Assembly: GCF_022808915.1 (NCBI RefSeq)
Contig: NZ_JAKZFS010000002.1
Span: forward strand, 620,001-684,000
From: Fundidesulfovibrio terrae
Lineage (GTDB): Bacteria > Desulfobacterota > Desulfovibrionia > Desulfovibrionales > Desulfovibrionaceae
Length of the DNA: 64,000 nucleotides
Direction of reading: 5' to 3'
The notes beneath the pieces are model-generated. The model saw only the letters and a list, made by a program, of their open reading frames with translations, was not told the DNA's origin and searched no databases. Both the position numbers and the translations under genes were made by a program. Below are positions 44,185 to 54,562 of this stretch, piece after piece (within the stretch, counting starts at the first letter, position 1; the number at the start of each line of letters is the position of its first letter).

Positions 44185-44544
44185 TTACGCGGCTGCTTTC
44201 TTTTCCCAATCGCGCAGCGCAAGCTTCAGCGCGCCGATGGTGAAGACGTCGCAGTCGTAGTCGTCCTTCACCACGGAGAGGGCGGGACGAAGGTCTTCAT
44301 TGGTAAGGGGGTAGAGGTCGTAGATGGACTTGCCCTTGACCATGTTGATCAGGGCGGCCAGGCACTGGCGGCTGTAGAAGCAGCCCTCGGCCTTGCCTCC
44401 GGCGTCGGCCACGACTTCATCGACGATGCGAAGCTGGACGGTGATGGCCTTCTTGCAGGTGGTACAGCCATGTACGCCTTCGGCGTTACAATTATCGACA
44501 GGACGAATCACGTCGGCAAAAGAGTCCTTCTTGGTGGACTTCAT
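44185..44544 (-). CDS. IscU/NifU N-terminal domain-like iron-sulfur scaffold
   Basis: The 119-residue protein aligns by pattern with the IscU/NifU scaffold: CTTCKKAITVQLRI (27-40) in place of the C-G-D strand, GGKAEGCFYSRQCLAALINMVKGKSI (49-74) in place of the FGCGSAIASSS helix, and NEDLRPALSVVKDDYDCDVFTIGALKLAL (82-110) in place of the C-S helix. The three ligand cysteines would be Cys30, Cys55 and Cys98. The Asp normally after the first Cys is Lys32, and there are extra cysteines at 19, 27 and 61. It may be an Fe-S or other metal-binding relative rather than a general scaffold; no nifS or iscS is nearby. Confidence 0.68.
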   Translation of the reverse strand: MKSTKKDSFADVIRPVDNCNAEGVHGCTTCKKAITVQLRIVDEVVADAGGKAEGCFYSRQCLAALINMVKGKSIYDLYPLTNEDLRPALSVVKDDYDCDVFTIGALKLALRDWEKKAAA

Positions 44545-44859
44545 AGGAAAACCTCTGGGGGATTATATACTTCGGTTGCTACCAAGGAGCCGCAACGCGC
44601 AAGCGCATGCATGCTCCAAGGCGGCGCAAGAGACTGGATGGAATAGGACCAAAAGGTTCAGTCGGGATGCGTCGCCAATACCTCACCACTGCCGCGGCCC
44701 TGATAGCTCCCTCTTTTTTGCAGGTCAATGGAAAATGAGGGGGGGTAACGAGAAAAATTTCACATGCCCTTCGCCGAGCCGATTCCGCAATGAGGGATTG
44801 CCACATCGCTTCCAGGGTCATAAATGGGGTCGGAACACGCGCCGGAAAATGTCGAGGAT
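44545..44859. other. intergenic region with no recognisable feature
   Basis: About 315 bases between divergent genes. The only motif is TATAAT-like sequence on the minus strand just upstream of the IscU-like gene. No RNA, repeat or credible short gene seen. Confidence 0.4.
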
Positions 44860-45432
44860 ATGCCAGTGACCAGACGATCAGACCCGAAAGCCGCCGCGCC
44901 GCGCCCCCTGGCCGACGCCCAGGTGTGCGCGCGCTGCGCCCTGGTCAATCCCACCTGCTGCCGCCTGACCCCGGGCGAGGAGGACCTCTGCTTTCCCGTC
45001 TCTGAGATCGAGCGCCAGCGCATCGTGGAATTCGGCCCGAGCAAGGGCGGGCTTACCGGCTCGCCCAATTCCAAGTCGTTCCTGGACAACCTGCTGCGCC
45101 TGTTCCCGCGCGACAAGGCGCATCTGGCCACGGTCTTCCCGCATCACGGCGAGCACCTGCGGCTGGCCACGCTCCCGGACGGCTCCTGCACTTTTCTCGG
45201 CCCGACCGGGTGCGTTCTGACCCGTGAGGCCAGACCCTATTATTGCCGTCTGTTCCCGTTTTGGGTATCGGCAGGGGCCGTCGCGGCCTTCGACGTCAAG
45301 ACGTGCCTGGCCTGCCATGAGGGCCGCACCGTGATGAAGATGCTCCCCTTGCTGGAAACGACCCGCGCCGTGGTCCTCGAGTTGCATGGACGCATGCGCA
45401 TGGCCTGGGGAATGGCCCCGAGCGACGAGTGA
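44860..45432 (+). CDS. YkgJ-type cysteine cluster protein
   Basis: The 190-residue protein has the cysteine spacing of the YkgJ/UPF0153 family: CARCALVNPTCCRLTPGE near 24-41, CTFLGPTGCVLTREARPYYCRLFPFW near 110-135, then CLACHEG near 148-154. The family is thought to bind a zinc or iron-sulfur cofactor; the function is unknown. GTG 44866 is better spaced from the GAGG at 44854-44857 and may be the real start; ATG 44824 is a longer option. It precedes the PBP1A gene by 37 bases and may share a transcript with it. Confidence 0.8.
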   Translation: MPVTRRSDPKAAAPRPLADAQVCARCALVNPTCCRLTPGEEDLCFPVSEIERQRIVEFGPSKGGLTGSPNSKSFLDNLLRLFPRDKAHLATVFPHHGEHLRLATLPDGSCTFLGPTGCVLTREARPYYCRLFPFWVSAGAVAAFDVKTCLACHEGRTVMKMLPLLETTRAVVLELHGRMRMAWGMAPSDE

Positions 45433-45469
45433 GAATACCCCGGATGCATACGGGAAAAAGTGGATAACA

Positions 45470-47770
45470 ATGCGTAAATTTTTGCTTTTCTCTGCCATAC
45501 TTGTGGCGCTCGGCATCGTGGGCGCCGGCGTGGGGCTGGTGGGCGTCTATTTCTGGGCGGCCAGCGATTTGCCGGGATTTAAGAACCTGACCGAGTACAA
45601 ACCTCCCGTGGTGTCCACGGTGTTCACCCGCGACGGCAAGGTGCTGGGCAACCTGTTCGCCGAGAAGCGCTTCCTGGCCAACCTGGGCGAGATGCCGCCG
45701 TTTCTGCCCAAGGCCTTCCTGGCCGCCGAGGACTCCTCCTTCTACATCCACGAAGGCGTGGACCCCTTGGCCATCTTCCGGGCCTTCCTCAAGAACCTCC
45801 AGCACGGCGGGATCAGGCAGGGCGGCTCCACCATCACCCAGCAGATCGTCAAGCGCCTGCTGCTCACCCCGGAAAAGAGCCTCAAACGCAAGCTCAAGGA
45901 AGCCATCCTGGCCTACCGCCTGGAGCGCTACCTCACCAAGGACGAAATCCTCACCATCTATCTCAACCAGATCTATCTCGGCTCGCGCGCCTACGGCGTG
46001 GAGGCGGCCGCGCGCACCTACTTCGGCGTGCACGTGGGCCAGCTGACCCTGGCCCAGGCCGCCATCCTGGCCGGGCTCCCCCAGGCCCCCAGCCGCTACA
46101 GCCCCCTCAAGGACTTCGAAGCGGCCAAGGCCCGCCAGCGCTACGTCCTGGGCCGCATGCTGGAGCTTGGCTGGATCAGCCAGCAGGAGCATGACGCCGC
46201 CGTCAAGGAGCAGCTGGTCTTCAAGAGCATGGACGAGCAGAACTGGGGCGTGGGCGCCTACTATCTCGAAGAGGTGCGCCGCTGGCTGGTGGAGCGCTTC
46301 GGCGAGGACATGGTCTATACCGGAGGCCTCAAGGTGACCACCGGCTGCGACCTGTTCCACCAGGAAGCCGCCGAGAAGGCCCTCAAAAACGCCCTGGTGG
46401 CCTCGTCCAAGCGCCGGGGTTGGCGGGGCACGCTGGACACCCTCACCCCCGACAAGTGGAACGAATTCCTGGCCCAGGACGTGAACCCCGAAGCGCTCAA
46501 GTCCGGACAGTGGATCAAGGCCCTGGTCACGGAAGCCTCCGGCAAGGGCCTGGTGGTCAAGTACGGAAAGAACACCGGCCTCATCGACGCCAAATACCTG
46601 GGCTGGACGCGCGGCAAGGGTCCCAGGCCCGGCGAGGTGGTCTACGTGTCCCTGGCTCCCGAGGACCCCAAGGGCAAGGGCAAGTCCGCCAAGGCCCCCC
46701 GCGCCGGCGAGGACCTCATCCTCCAGCAGGAGCCGGACGTTCAAGGCGCCATGGCCTCCCTGGACCCCAAGACCGGCGAGGTGCTGGCCGTGGTGGGCGG
46801 CTATTCCTTCGAGAAGAGCCAGTTCAACCGCGCCACCCAGGCCCTGCGGCAGTGCGGCTCGGCCTTCAAGCCCATCGTCTACTCGGCGGCCATGGACGAA
46901 GGCATGACCCCGGGCACCGTGGTCATGGACAGCCCCTTCGTCTACGAAGACCCCATTACCCACAAAGTCTGGAAGCCCGAGAACTACGAGGGCGGATTCC
47001 TCGGCCCCATGACCCTGCGCGCCGCTCTGGCCAAGTCGCGAAATCTCGTCACCATCCGGGTGGCCCAGCAGATCGGCATCCAGAAGGTCATCGCCCGGGC
47101 CAAGGCCATGGGCATCGAGTCGGAGCTCGGGCCCTACCTGCCCATTTCGCTGGGCGCGGGCGCGGTGCACCTGATCAACCTCTGCCAGGCCTACACCGCC
47201 TTCGCCAACGGCGGCGTGCAGGTGAAGCCGCGCTTCGTCATGAGCGTGCAGGGGCCGGGCGGCGAGGATCTCTACAAGTCCGAACCCGAATACCACGAGG
47301 CCATGTCCCCCCAGACCGCCTTCATCATGGACGCCATGCTCAAGGAAGTGGTGCGCGCGGGCACCGCGGGCAAGGCCATGGTCATCGGCAAGCCCCTTGC
47401 GGGCAAGACCGGCACCACCAACGACGAGCAGGACGTCTGGTTCATGGGCTTCTCCCCCTATCTGCTCACCGGCGTCTACATCGGCTTCGACCAGCTGCAG
47501 TCGCTGGGCAAGGGCGAATCCGGCGGCACCACCGCGTTGCCCGCCTTCATCGAATACCGCCTGGCCGTGGAGCCGTTCTATCCCACCGAGGACTTCCCCC
47601 AGCCTCCGGGCATCGTGTGGGGCAGCGTGGACGGCGTGTCCATGCCCTTCAAGGAAGGCCAGGAGAAGAGCGCCTACGCCGGCATCATCGGAGGCGAAGG
47701 CAACGTCAATTTCTCCGACCCCAACGCGCCGCTGGCTACGGGCGAGGAACTGCTCAAGCAGATGTATTGA
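45470..47770 (+). CDS. mrcA: bifunctional penicillin-binding protein 1A
   Basis: From ATG 45470 the 766-residue protein has one N-terminal membrane span (7-30), a GT51 transglycosylase domain (about 60-235; catalytic Glu87 in AAEDSSFYIHEGVD, GGSTITQQIVKRLLL), an inserted OB-like region, and a transpeptidase domain with Ser464 in CGSAFKPIVYSAAM, SRN near residue 524 and GKTGTTND near 645. It polymerises and cross-links peptidoglycan in the periplasm. No ribosome site of strength is visible; the frame is open upstream into the preceding gene. Confidence 0.94.
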   Translation: MRKFLLFSAILVALGIVGAGVGLVGVYFWAASDLPGFKNLTEYKPPVVSTVFTRDGKVLGNLFAEKRFLANLGEMPPFLPKAFLAAEDSSFYIHEGVDPLAIFRAFLKNLQHGGIRQGGSTITQQIVKRLLLTPEKSLKRKLKEAILAYRLERYLTKDEILTIYLNQIYLGSRAYGVEAAARTYFGVHVGQLTLAQAAILAGLPQAPSRYSPLKDFEAAKARQRYVLGRMLELGWISQQEHDAAVKEQLVFKSMDEQNWGVGAYYLEEVRRWLVERFGEDMVYTGGLKVTTGCDLFHQEAAEKALKNALVASSKRRGWRGTLDTLTPDKWNEFLAQDVNPEALKSGQWIKALVTEASGKGLVVKYGKNTGLIDAKYLGWTRGKGPRPGEVVYVSLAPEDPKGKGKSAKAPRAGEDLILQQEPDVQGAMASLDPKTGEVLAVVGGYSFEKSQFNRATQALRQCGSAFKPIVYSAAMDEGMTPGTVVMDSPFVYEDPITHKVWKPENYEGGFLGPMTLRAALAKSRNLVTIRVAQQIGIQKVIARAKAMGIESELGPYLPISLGAGAVHLINLCQAYTAFANGGVQVKPRFVMSVQGPGGEDLYKSEPEYHEAMSPQTAFIMDAMLKEVVRAGTAGKAMVIGKPLAGKTGTTNDEQDVWFMGFSPYLLTGVYIGFDQLQSLGKGESGGTTALPAFIEYRLAVEPFYPTEDFPQPPGIVWGSVDGVSMPFKEGQEKSAYAGIIGGEGNVNFSDPNAPLATGEELLKQMY

Positions 47771-47775
47771 TGATG

Positions 47776-47801
47776 AACCCGGTCCGGAAACGGACCGGGT
47801 T
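47776..47801 (+). terminator. hairpin after PBP1A
   Basis: AACCCGGTCCG and CGGACCGGGTT form a perfect 11-bp stem closed by a GAAA tetraloop, six bases after the stop codon; followed by CATGGTTTTGG. Confidence 0.75.
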
Positions 47802-47878
47802 CATGGTTTTGGAGCCCCCGGCCGCGCGTGCGCGTTCCGCCGGGGCTGGGTCAAACGCTTCTGGGGAGAAGTAAGCCT

Positions 47879-48250
47879 ATGGAACACGAATCCGGCATCG
47901 AACACGTTCTGGACCAGGTGCGCGAAACCGCCCGCTCCATCCGGGAGCTGGAGGCCGCGGCCATGGACGCCCTGCACAACAAGGGCGACAAGGACACCCA
48001 CCGCTTCAACATGATGGAGAAGTGCGAGCTGCTGGCCGAGATGCCCGAGCACGCCGAACCCTATCTCAAGGGCGACGACCCGGTGAGCGAACGCCTGCGC
48101 GCCGGGCTGAAGGACTTCGCCCGCCGGGCCAACATGGCGCTGGACCTGGAGAGCATCTTTTTCATGCAGGCGCTTTTGTACCCGGACGACTACCAGGACG
48201 GTGAGCCCAACGACCTGGAGCGGTTCATCATGAAGTTCGAGAAGGCGTAG
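47879..48250 (+). CDS. small acidic helical hypothetical protein
   Basis: From ATG 47879 the 123-residue protein is acidic and predicted all-helical: MEHESGIEHVLDQVRETARS leads a coiled-coil-like N-terminus, FFMQALLYPDDYQDGEPNDLERFIMKFEKA closes it. No signal, Cys-rich motif or known domain. GGGGAGAAG is about 10 bases upstream. I do not recognise a family. It lies 77 bases after the PBP1A terminator. Confidence 0.68.
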   Translation: MEHESGIEHVLDQVRETARSIRELEAAAMDALHNKGDKDTHRFNMMEKCELLAEMPEHAEPYLKGDDPVSERLRAGLKDFARRANMALDLESIFFMQALLYPDDYQDGEPNDLERFIMKFEKA

Positions 48251-48267
48251 GTCAGGAAGGACGAGGG

Positions 48268-48305
48268 AAGAGCCTCCGGCGGCCAAAGGGACCAGTCCCT
48301 ACGGT
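48268..48305. repeat. dispersed intergenic palindromic repeat, copy 6
   Basis: AGAGCCTCCGGCGGCCAAAG then GGACCAGTCCCTACGG, the inverse orientation of the copy at 18339-18380. Confidence 0.6.
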
Positions 48306-48318
48306 GATTCGTCAATGG

Positions 48319-48783
48319 TTAGCTTGGGATATTGATCGTCGGATATTGTTCAGAGATTAGTTGAAGGTCCTCTAAACATCTTGTCATCATGGTTTGATCA
48401 GAGGTGGCGTTGAAATCGATACTGTATTGTGCAGTGCCAATTTTTGTGATGTGGCCGGATACAGTTAGGTCTCCTCTTGAGCCAGATTTGACTTCTATGC
48501 GGGTATCGTTGTCCGTGCTGGATAGTACGGCGGAACCTTGTAGAGATTTATTTAGTATTTGTAGTTCATGTTTGAATGAGATGATGTCTGTCGTTAAGAA
48601 AAAAATATTTTCTTTTCCTGTCAAGCCGTCAATTTTAAACTCTAAGTTGCATCTTAGCCAGTTTGCATCGTGGTAGTCTGTGGCTGATGTGTATTCATAT
48701 CCTTGAGTGGTGAGTATGATCCACCCGCCATCAAAGTGAAGGGTCATGTTTGTCATTCCAGCGTGCCGTTGTTTTATGATCAT
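48319..48783 (-). CDS. WapI-family immunity protein-like
   Basis: The 154-residue protein is strongly AT-rich compared with its surroundings, pointing to recent transfer. The pattern NWLRCNLEFKIDGLTGKENIFFLTTDIISFKHELQILNKSL followed by VKSGSRGDLTVSGHI and DFNATSDQTMMTRCLEDLQLI resembles the WapI immunity family (short beta sandwich, strand-turn repeated, final helix). Such proteins neutralise tRNase toxins of the WapA/Rhs type. No toxin gene is visible in this window, so it would be an orphan immunity gene. Start assignment is uncertain (ATG 48783 or 48754). Confidence 0.65.
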   Translation of the reverse strand: MIIKQRHAGMTNMTLHFDGGWIILTTQGYEYTSATDYHDANWLRCNLEFKIDGLTGKENIFFLTTDIISFKHELQILNKSLQGSAVLSSTDNDTRIEVKSGSRGDLTVSGHITKIGTAQYSIDFNATSDQTMMTRCLEDLQLISEQYPTINIPS

Positions 48784-48905
48784 TTTGGAATAAAAATATA
48801 GTTGTAGCCCATTTCGTCTCTGGTTAGTGCCGGGGCATCGCCGTTTGACGTCAGGGGGACAGGGGGAATTCTAGATAACTTGATCCCGTTCTCCAAGAAA
48901 AACAA

Positions 48906-48945
48906 ACCGGGAGCGCGGTTTTGCCGCGCTCCCGGTCATTTTTTC
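48906..48945. terminator. bidirectional intrinsic terminator
   Basis: ACCGGGAGCGCGG (48906-48918) and CCGCGCTCCCGGT (48924-48936) form a perfect 13-bp stem. T-runs follow in both directions (CATTTTTT on plus, TTGTTTTTC on minus). It ends the U32 peptidase transcript. Confidence 0.9.
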
Positions 48946-48966
48946 AAAGGCAGCCGGAAGTATTCT

Positions 48967-50946
48967 TTACAACACCCCGATCTCCCAGTTGAACACGCAG
49001 CCGCGTTCCTTCCTCTCAATGGTCTTGGGCAGGGGCTCCCTCATGTGGATGATGTGCAGGTATCCGGCCTTGGTCAGATTCTCTTCCTTCTCCGAGAGAT
49101 CCAGCTCCCAGTTGGGGTAGATCCAGAAGTTCTGGCCGTAGCGGGTCACGAAGCACACTTCGCCCTTGGGGCTCGAGATGGGCTCGCAGGACTTCACTTC
49201 CGGGGTCATGGTGCGGCTGATGCCCAGCGGCCACAGGCCGTGGGTCACGATGCCCAGCGGCAGCGGGCTCATCTTGGGCAGGCGCATGATGTCCTCGCCG
49301 GAGAGCTCCGGGCTGACCACGGCGCCGTCGAAGCCCATGTCCTTGAGCTTGCTCAGGGCCAGCGGGTTGGACACGTTGCAGAACGGCCCGGCCCACAGCT
49401 CCATCTCGCGGCGCTTGCGGCCGATGAGCCCGGTCTGCCAGGGGGCGTTCAGCACGAAGCGTTTGCCGCCGCGCTTGAGGATGATCTCCAGGATGTCCAG
49501 GAAGTCCTTTTCCTCGTTGGGCCAGACGACCGGGGGCAGCCACCACCAGGTGGAGGCGGCGCGCCCAAGCGGCAGATGCTGGGTCTTGGTGGCCGACACC
49601 CACACGCCCGCAGTGCCCTTGGCCGGTCCCTTGGGGGGCTGGCGCCAGATGTGGATGGATTCGGCCCGAACGCCGCGCGGGGCCCGGTAGGGCTTGGGGA
49701 ACGTGGGTTCGAAGGAGGATTCCACGGAGTCCACCTCGGGAATCCTGCTCAGCTCGGCCTCCAGGGCGTTTATGCGGCGCACAAGGTCAGGCTCGCGGCG
49801 GTCGATGAGGAACACGTTCATGCCCGCACGGGGACGCTCGCGGCCCTTGCCGGCCAGGGTCAGATCGTAGCGTCCGCCCTTGGGGATGGAGCGGGTGACG
49901 CGCACCACCTGGTGGCCGGCCTCGTCCTCGTAGCCCAGGCGCAGGAGGTCTCCGGCCAGAAGCGGCTGGCGCGGGTTGACGAAGTACTTGCGGGCCTCGC
50001 TCATGGTGAGGCGTCCCACCAGCTTGCCGGAGCCGGTCTGGGCCTGGGAGTCCACGGGGTCGCGGGACTTCTGGGGCAGGAATCCGTAGTGGGTGGTGGG
50101 CCTGCCCAGCGCCTGCTCGATGTAGGAGAGCGCGGCCTTCTTGGCCTGCGGGTCGTCCGGGGAGTCGCGCAGCACTTTGTAGGCCGTGGTGGCGTAGAAG
50201 ACGTAGTGGGGGCCTTTCTTGCGGCCTTCGATCTTCCAGGCCTTCACCTGGGGGATGGTCAAGAGGGCCTTGGCCAGCACGTCGAGCGACAGGTCCTGGC
50301 AGGAGAAGTAGCGTCCCGGCTGGCCCTTGCGGGTGAACACCCGGCGGCAGGGCTGCACGCAGCGGCCGCGAAGCCCGCTCTTGCCGCCGAGGAAGCTCGA
50401 CCACCAGCAGCGGCCCGACACGTTGTGGCACAGCGCGCCGTGCACGAAGGCTTCCAGATCGACGCCTTCGGGGCAGGCTTCGGCCATGAGGCGCATCTCG
50501 TCCACGTTGAGCTCGCGCGGCAGCACCACGCGGCTGATGCCGAGGCTCGGCATGAGCGACAGGGCCGTGGGGGAGGACACGTTGGCCAGGGTGGAGAGGT
50601 GGATTTCGCCCGTGTACCCGGCCTGGCGGATCACGGCGGCCACGCCCAGGTCCTGGGCGATGATGGCGTCGGGCTTGACCACCTTGGCCAGGCGGTCTGC
50701 CAGGCGTCCGGCCTTGGCTTCCTCACCGGGCTTGGCCAGGGTGTTCATGGCCACGTAGACCTTGCGGCCCATGTTGTGGGCCAGCGTGGTCAGCCGCGCC
50801 AGCTCCTGGATGGAGAAGTTTTCGGCCTGCATGCGGGCGGAAAAATGCTTGAGGCCGCAGTAGACTGCGTCGGCTCCGGCGGCAAGGGCGGCAAGGAAGG
50901 AATTGGCGTCGCCGGCGGGAGCAAGAATTTCGGGAATGTGGTTCAT
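48967..50946 (-). CDS. U32 family peptidase
   Basis: From ATG 50946 the 659-residue protein opens PEILAPAGDANSFLAALAAG and GADAVYCGLKHFSARMQAENF, the U32 N-terminal signature. ALCHNVSGRCWWSSFLGGKSGLRGRCVQPCRR near 200-231 supplies the Cys cluster shared by U32/RlhA-type proteins, which may hold an iron-sulfur cluster. Relatives act as collagenase-like peptidases or in RNA hydroxylation (RlhA, TrhP). The long C-terminal half resembles the domain found in the larger U32 proteins. ATG 50958 is an alternative start. Confidence 0.88.
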   Translation of the reverse strand: MNHIPEILAPAGDANSFLAALAAGADAVYCGLKHFSARMQAENFSIQELARLTTLAHNMGRKVYVAMNTLAKPGEEAKAGRLADRLAKVVKPDAIIAQDLGVAAVIRQAGYTGEIHLSTLANVSSPTALSLMPSLGISRVVLPRELNVDEMRLMAEACPEGVDLEAFVHGALCHNVSGRCWWSSFLGGKSGLRGRCVQPCRRVFTRKGQPGRYFSCQDLSLDVLAKALLTIPQVKAWKIEGRKKGPHYVFYATTAYKVLRDSPDDPQAKKAALSYIEQALGRPTTHYGFLPQKSRDPVDSQAQTGSGKLVGRLTMSEARKYFVNPRQPLLAGDLLRLGYEDEAGHQVVRVTRSIPKGGRYDLTLAGKGRERPRAGMNVFLIDRREPDLVRRINALEAELSRIPEVDSVESSFEPTFPKPYRAPRGVRAESIHIWRQPPKGPAKGTAGVWVSATKTQHLPLGRAASTWWWLPPVVWPNEEKDFLDILEIILKRGGKRFVLNAPWQTGLIGRKRREMELWAGPFCNVSNPLALSKLKDMGFDGAVVSPELSGEDIMRLPKMSPLPLGIVTHGLWPLGISRTMTPEVKSCEPISSPKGEVCFVTRYGQNFWIYPNWELDLSEKEENLTKAGYLHIIHMREPLPKTIERKERGCVFNWEIGVL

Positions 50947-51164
50947 GGTCGGGCACATAAGGGTGAAAACAGGTTTGTAAAGGCCCGCATGCGGTCGCGG
51001 GCGCCGGCAACGCATAATGAACGCCGAATCGGCGCGGTTTTCAAAGAAGGCGGCGGATATCTACCCTCTCCGGCCGGTTTAGGCAAGCTTGAAGTATGGG
51101 GCGGGGCGGGGTATCGTCGTCAATTCCTCGCATCACAAATACAAGCAAGCATACGGAGCCGGAT

Positions 51165-52361
51165 ATGAGCATGCTGTCGGCGGAGATTTCCGAGGCCTTG
51201 AGCAAGGGATCCTGGATCAGGCGCATCTTCGAGCAGGGCGCGGAGATGAAGAAGCTGCACGGGGCTGACCGGGTGTACGATTTCAGCCTGGGCAACCCGG
51301 ACCTACCGCCGCCTCCCGTGGTGGGCGAGTGCCTGGCGGACCTGGCCACGCGCGCCTCCGAGCCCTTCGCCTTCGGCTACATGCCCAACGCCGGATACCC
51401 CCACGTGCGCGAGGCCCTGGCCGTCCAGGTAAGCGTGGAGCAGGGCGTCAAGTTCGAGGCCTCCGACCTGCTGCTCACCTGCGGCGCGGCGGGGGGCATC
51501 AACGCCTTCTTCCGGGCGGTGCTTGAGCCGGGCGACGAGGTGCTCTGCCCCCGGCCCTATTTCGTGGAGTACGGCTTCTACGTGGGCAACCACGGCGGCA
51601 GGCTGGTCACGGCCCCCGTGTCGCTGCCCTCGTTCGACCTGGACGTGTCCGCCATGCTCGGGGCCATCACCGACAAGACCCGCGTGGTCATGATCAACTC
51701 GCCCAACAACCCCACGGGCGTCATCTACTCCGAGGAGATCCTGCGGGAACTGGCCCGTGGGCTCAAGGCGCTGAACGCCAAGCGCGTGAAGCCCATCTTG
51801 CTCCTGTCCGATGAGCCGTATCGGTTCCTGGCCTACGACGGGGCCGAGGTGCCGTCGCTGCCGAAGATTTATCCCTACACGGTGGTGGTGAGCTCGTTCT
51901 CCAAGAACCTGTCCCTGGCGGGCGAGCGCATCGGCTACGTGGCCCTGGCTCCGGACATGCCCGGCAAGGACGAGCTGATGAATGGCATCGTCTTCGCCAA
52001 CCGCATCCTGGGCTACGTGAACGCCCCGGCCATCGGGCAGGCCATCCTGTTGAAATCGCTGGGCAGCCAGGTGGACGTGGGCATCTACGACGAGCGCCGC
52101 GCGGCCATGGCCAAGGTGCTGGACGCGGCCGGGTACGAGTACGTGATGCCGGCCGGCGCCTTCTATTTCTTCCCGAAAGCGCCCGGCGGCGACGACATCG
52201 CGTTCGTTACGAAGCTGTGCGAGCAGCGGGTGCTGGCCGTGCCCGGCACGGGATTCGGCATGCCGGGGTATTTCCGCCTGACCTTCTGCGTGGACAAGAC
52301 GGTGATCGAGAACGCGGCCGAAGGGTTCGCGCGGGCCAACATCGGGATGGAGAAAGAGTAG
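51165..52361 (+). CDS. class I/II pyridoxal-phosphate aminotransferase
   Basis: From ATG 51165 (GGAG six bases upstream) the 398-residue enzyme has DFSLGNPDLPPPPVV near 40, LLTCGAAGGINAFF near 101-114, INSPNNPTGVIY near 176-187, LLLSDEPYRFLAYDG with the PLP Asp and Tyr, and SSFSKNLSLAGERIGY with the Schiff-base Lys near residue 248. Substrate is uncertain; aspartate or aromatic/branched amino acids are typical for this subgroup. The next gene is ffh, about 110 bases downstream. Confidence 0.9.
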   Translation: MSMLSAEISEALSKGSWIRRIFEQGAEMKKLHGADRVYDFSLGNPDLPPPPVVGECLADLATRASEPFAFGYMPNAGYPHVREALAVQVSVEQGVKFEASDLLLTCGAAGGINAFFRAVLEPGDEVLCPRPYFVEYGFYVGNHGGRLVTAPVSLPSFDLDVSAMLGAITDKTRVVMINSPNNPTGVIYSEEILRELARGLKALNAKRVKPILLLSDEPYRFLAYDGAEVPSLPKIYPYTVVVSSFSKNLSLAGERIGYVALAPDMPGKDELMNGIVFANRILGYVNAPAIGQAILLKSLGSQVDVGIYDERRAAMAKVLDAAGYEYVMPAGAFYFFPKAPGGDDIAFVTKLCEQRVLAVPGTGFGMPGYFRLTFCVDKTVIENAAEGFARANIGMEKE

Positions 52362-52469
52362 GGCGTCCGCCTCCCCGGCTCGCGTGTGGGCGGCTCTCGT
52401 TTTTCTTGACACGCAATCCCGGCTGCGTTAGCCGAGAGGGCTTATTTTTTCTCGGGACAAGAAGGAAAC

Positions 52470-53915
<1,446 letters not shown>

Positions 53916-54005
53916 GGGCCGCGTCCGCTTTTTCCCGGTTGGGAGCAAGGCGGGGTTGCCAGAACACGAAAACACGTTACATATCCTCATCGGGGGTGAT
54001 TGAGT

Positions 54006-54251
54006 ATGGCCATGAAGCTGAGACTGACCAGAATGGGTTCCAAGAAGCGTCCCTTTTACCGCATCGTCGCCATGGACAGCGCCACCAGGCGTGATGGCCG
54101 CGCCCTGGACTACATCGGACACTACAATCCGATGACCGACCCCGCCGAGATCACCGTGGACGCCGAAAAGGTCGCCATGTGGATCGAACGCGGCGCGCAG
54201 CCCACCGACACGGTGGCCGCGCTGTTGCGCAAAGCCGGCGTGAAGCAGTAG
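54006..54251 (+). CDS. rpsP: 30S ribosomal protein S16
   Basis: ATG 54006 follows GGGGGTGA by six bases. The 81-residue protein has the S16 core [20 protein letters not shown] and [10 protein letters not shown], with a C-terminus [11 protein letters not shown] as usual. Assembly protein of the small subunit. An alternative TTG at 54000 is in frame but less likely. Confidence 0.97.
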   Translation: MAMKLRLTRMGSKKRPFYRIVAMDSATRRDGRALDYIGHYNPMTDPAEITVDAEKVAMWIERGAQPTDTVAALLRKAGVKQ

Positions 54252-54309
54252 GTCCAATGCCTCGACCGATGCGGCGCCGGGATGCCTGCCAACAACACGG
54301 AGGCGCCAC

Positions 54310-54543
54310 ATGTTGAAGGACCTGATAGAGTACGTCGCCCGCTCGCTCGTCGATAATCCGGATGCCGTTTCGGTGAAGGAAATCGAGGGTGAACAGACGT
54401 CTGTGATCGAGCTCAAGGTCGCCAAAGAGGACCTGGGCAAGGTCATCGGCAAGCAGGGGCGCACGGCCAGGGCCATGCGCACCATCTTGGGGGCGGCGTC
54501 CACCAAAGCGCGCAAGCGCTCGGTGCTGGAAATCCTGGAGTAA
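54310..54543 (+). CDS. khpA: KH-domain RNA-binding protein
   Basis: The 77-residue protein has the KH motif [19 protein letters not shown] (GKxG at 44-50) and the KhpA length and start ([19 protein letters not shown]). KhpA binds RNA together with KhpB and is usually located between rpsP and rimM. GGAGGC precedes the start. Confidence 0.95.
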   Translation: MLKDLIEYVARSLVDNPDAVSVKEIEGEQTSVIELKVAKEDLGKVIGKQGRTARAMRTILGAASTKARKRSVLEILE

Positions 54544-54562
54544 GGGCCGGGAGGTCCCGGGA

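Noticed and set aside
45296-47296. 666-residue open frame on the minus strand
   Set aside because: Antisense to PBP1A, Gly/Leu/His/Gln-biased, no domain.
48880-51168. 762-residue open frame on the plus strand
   Set aside because: Antisense to the U32 peptidase, which has clear family motifs.
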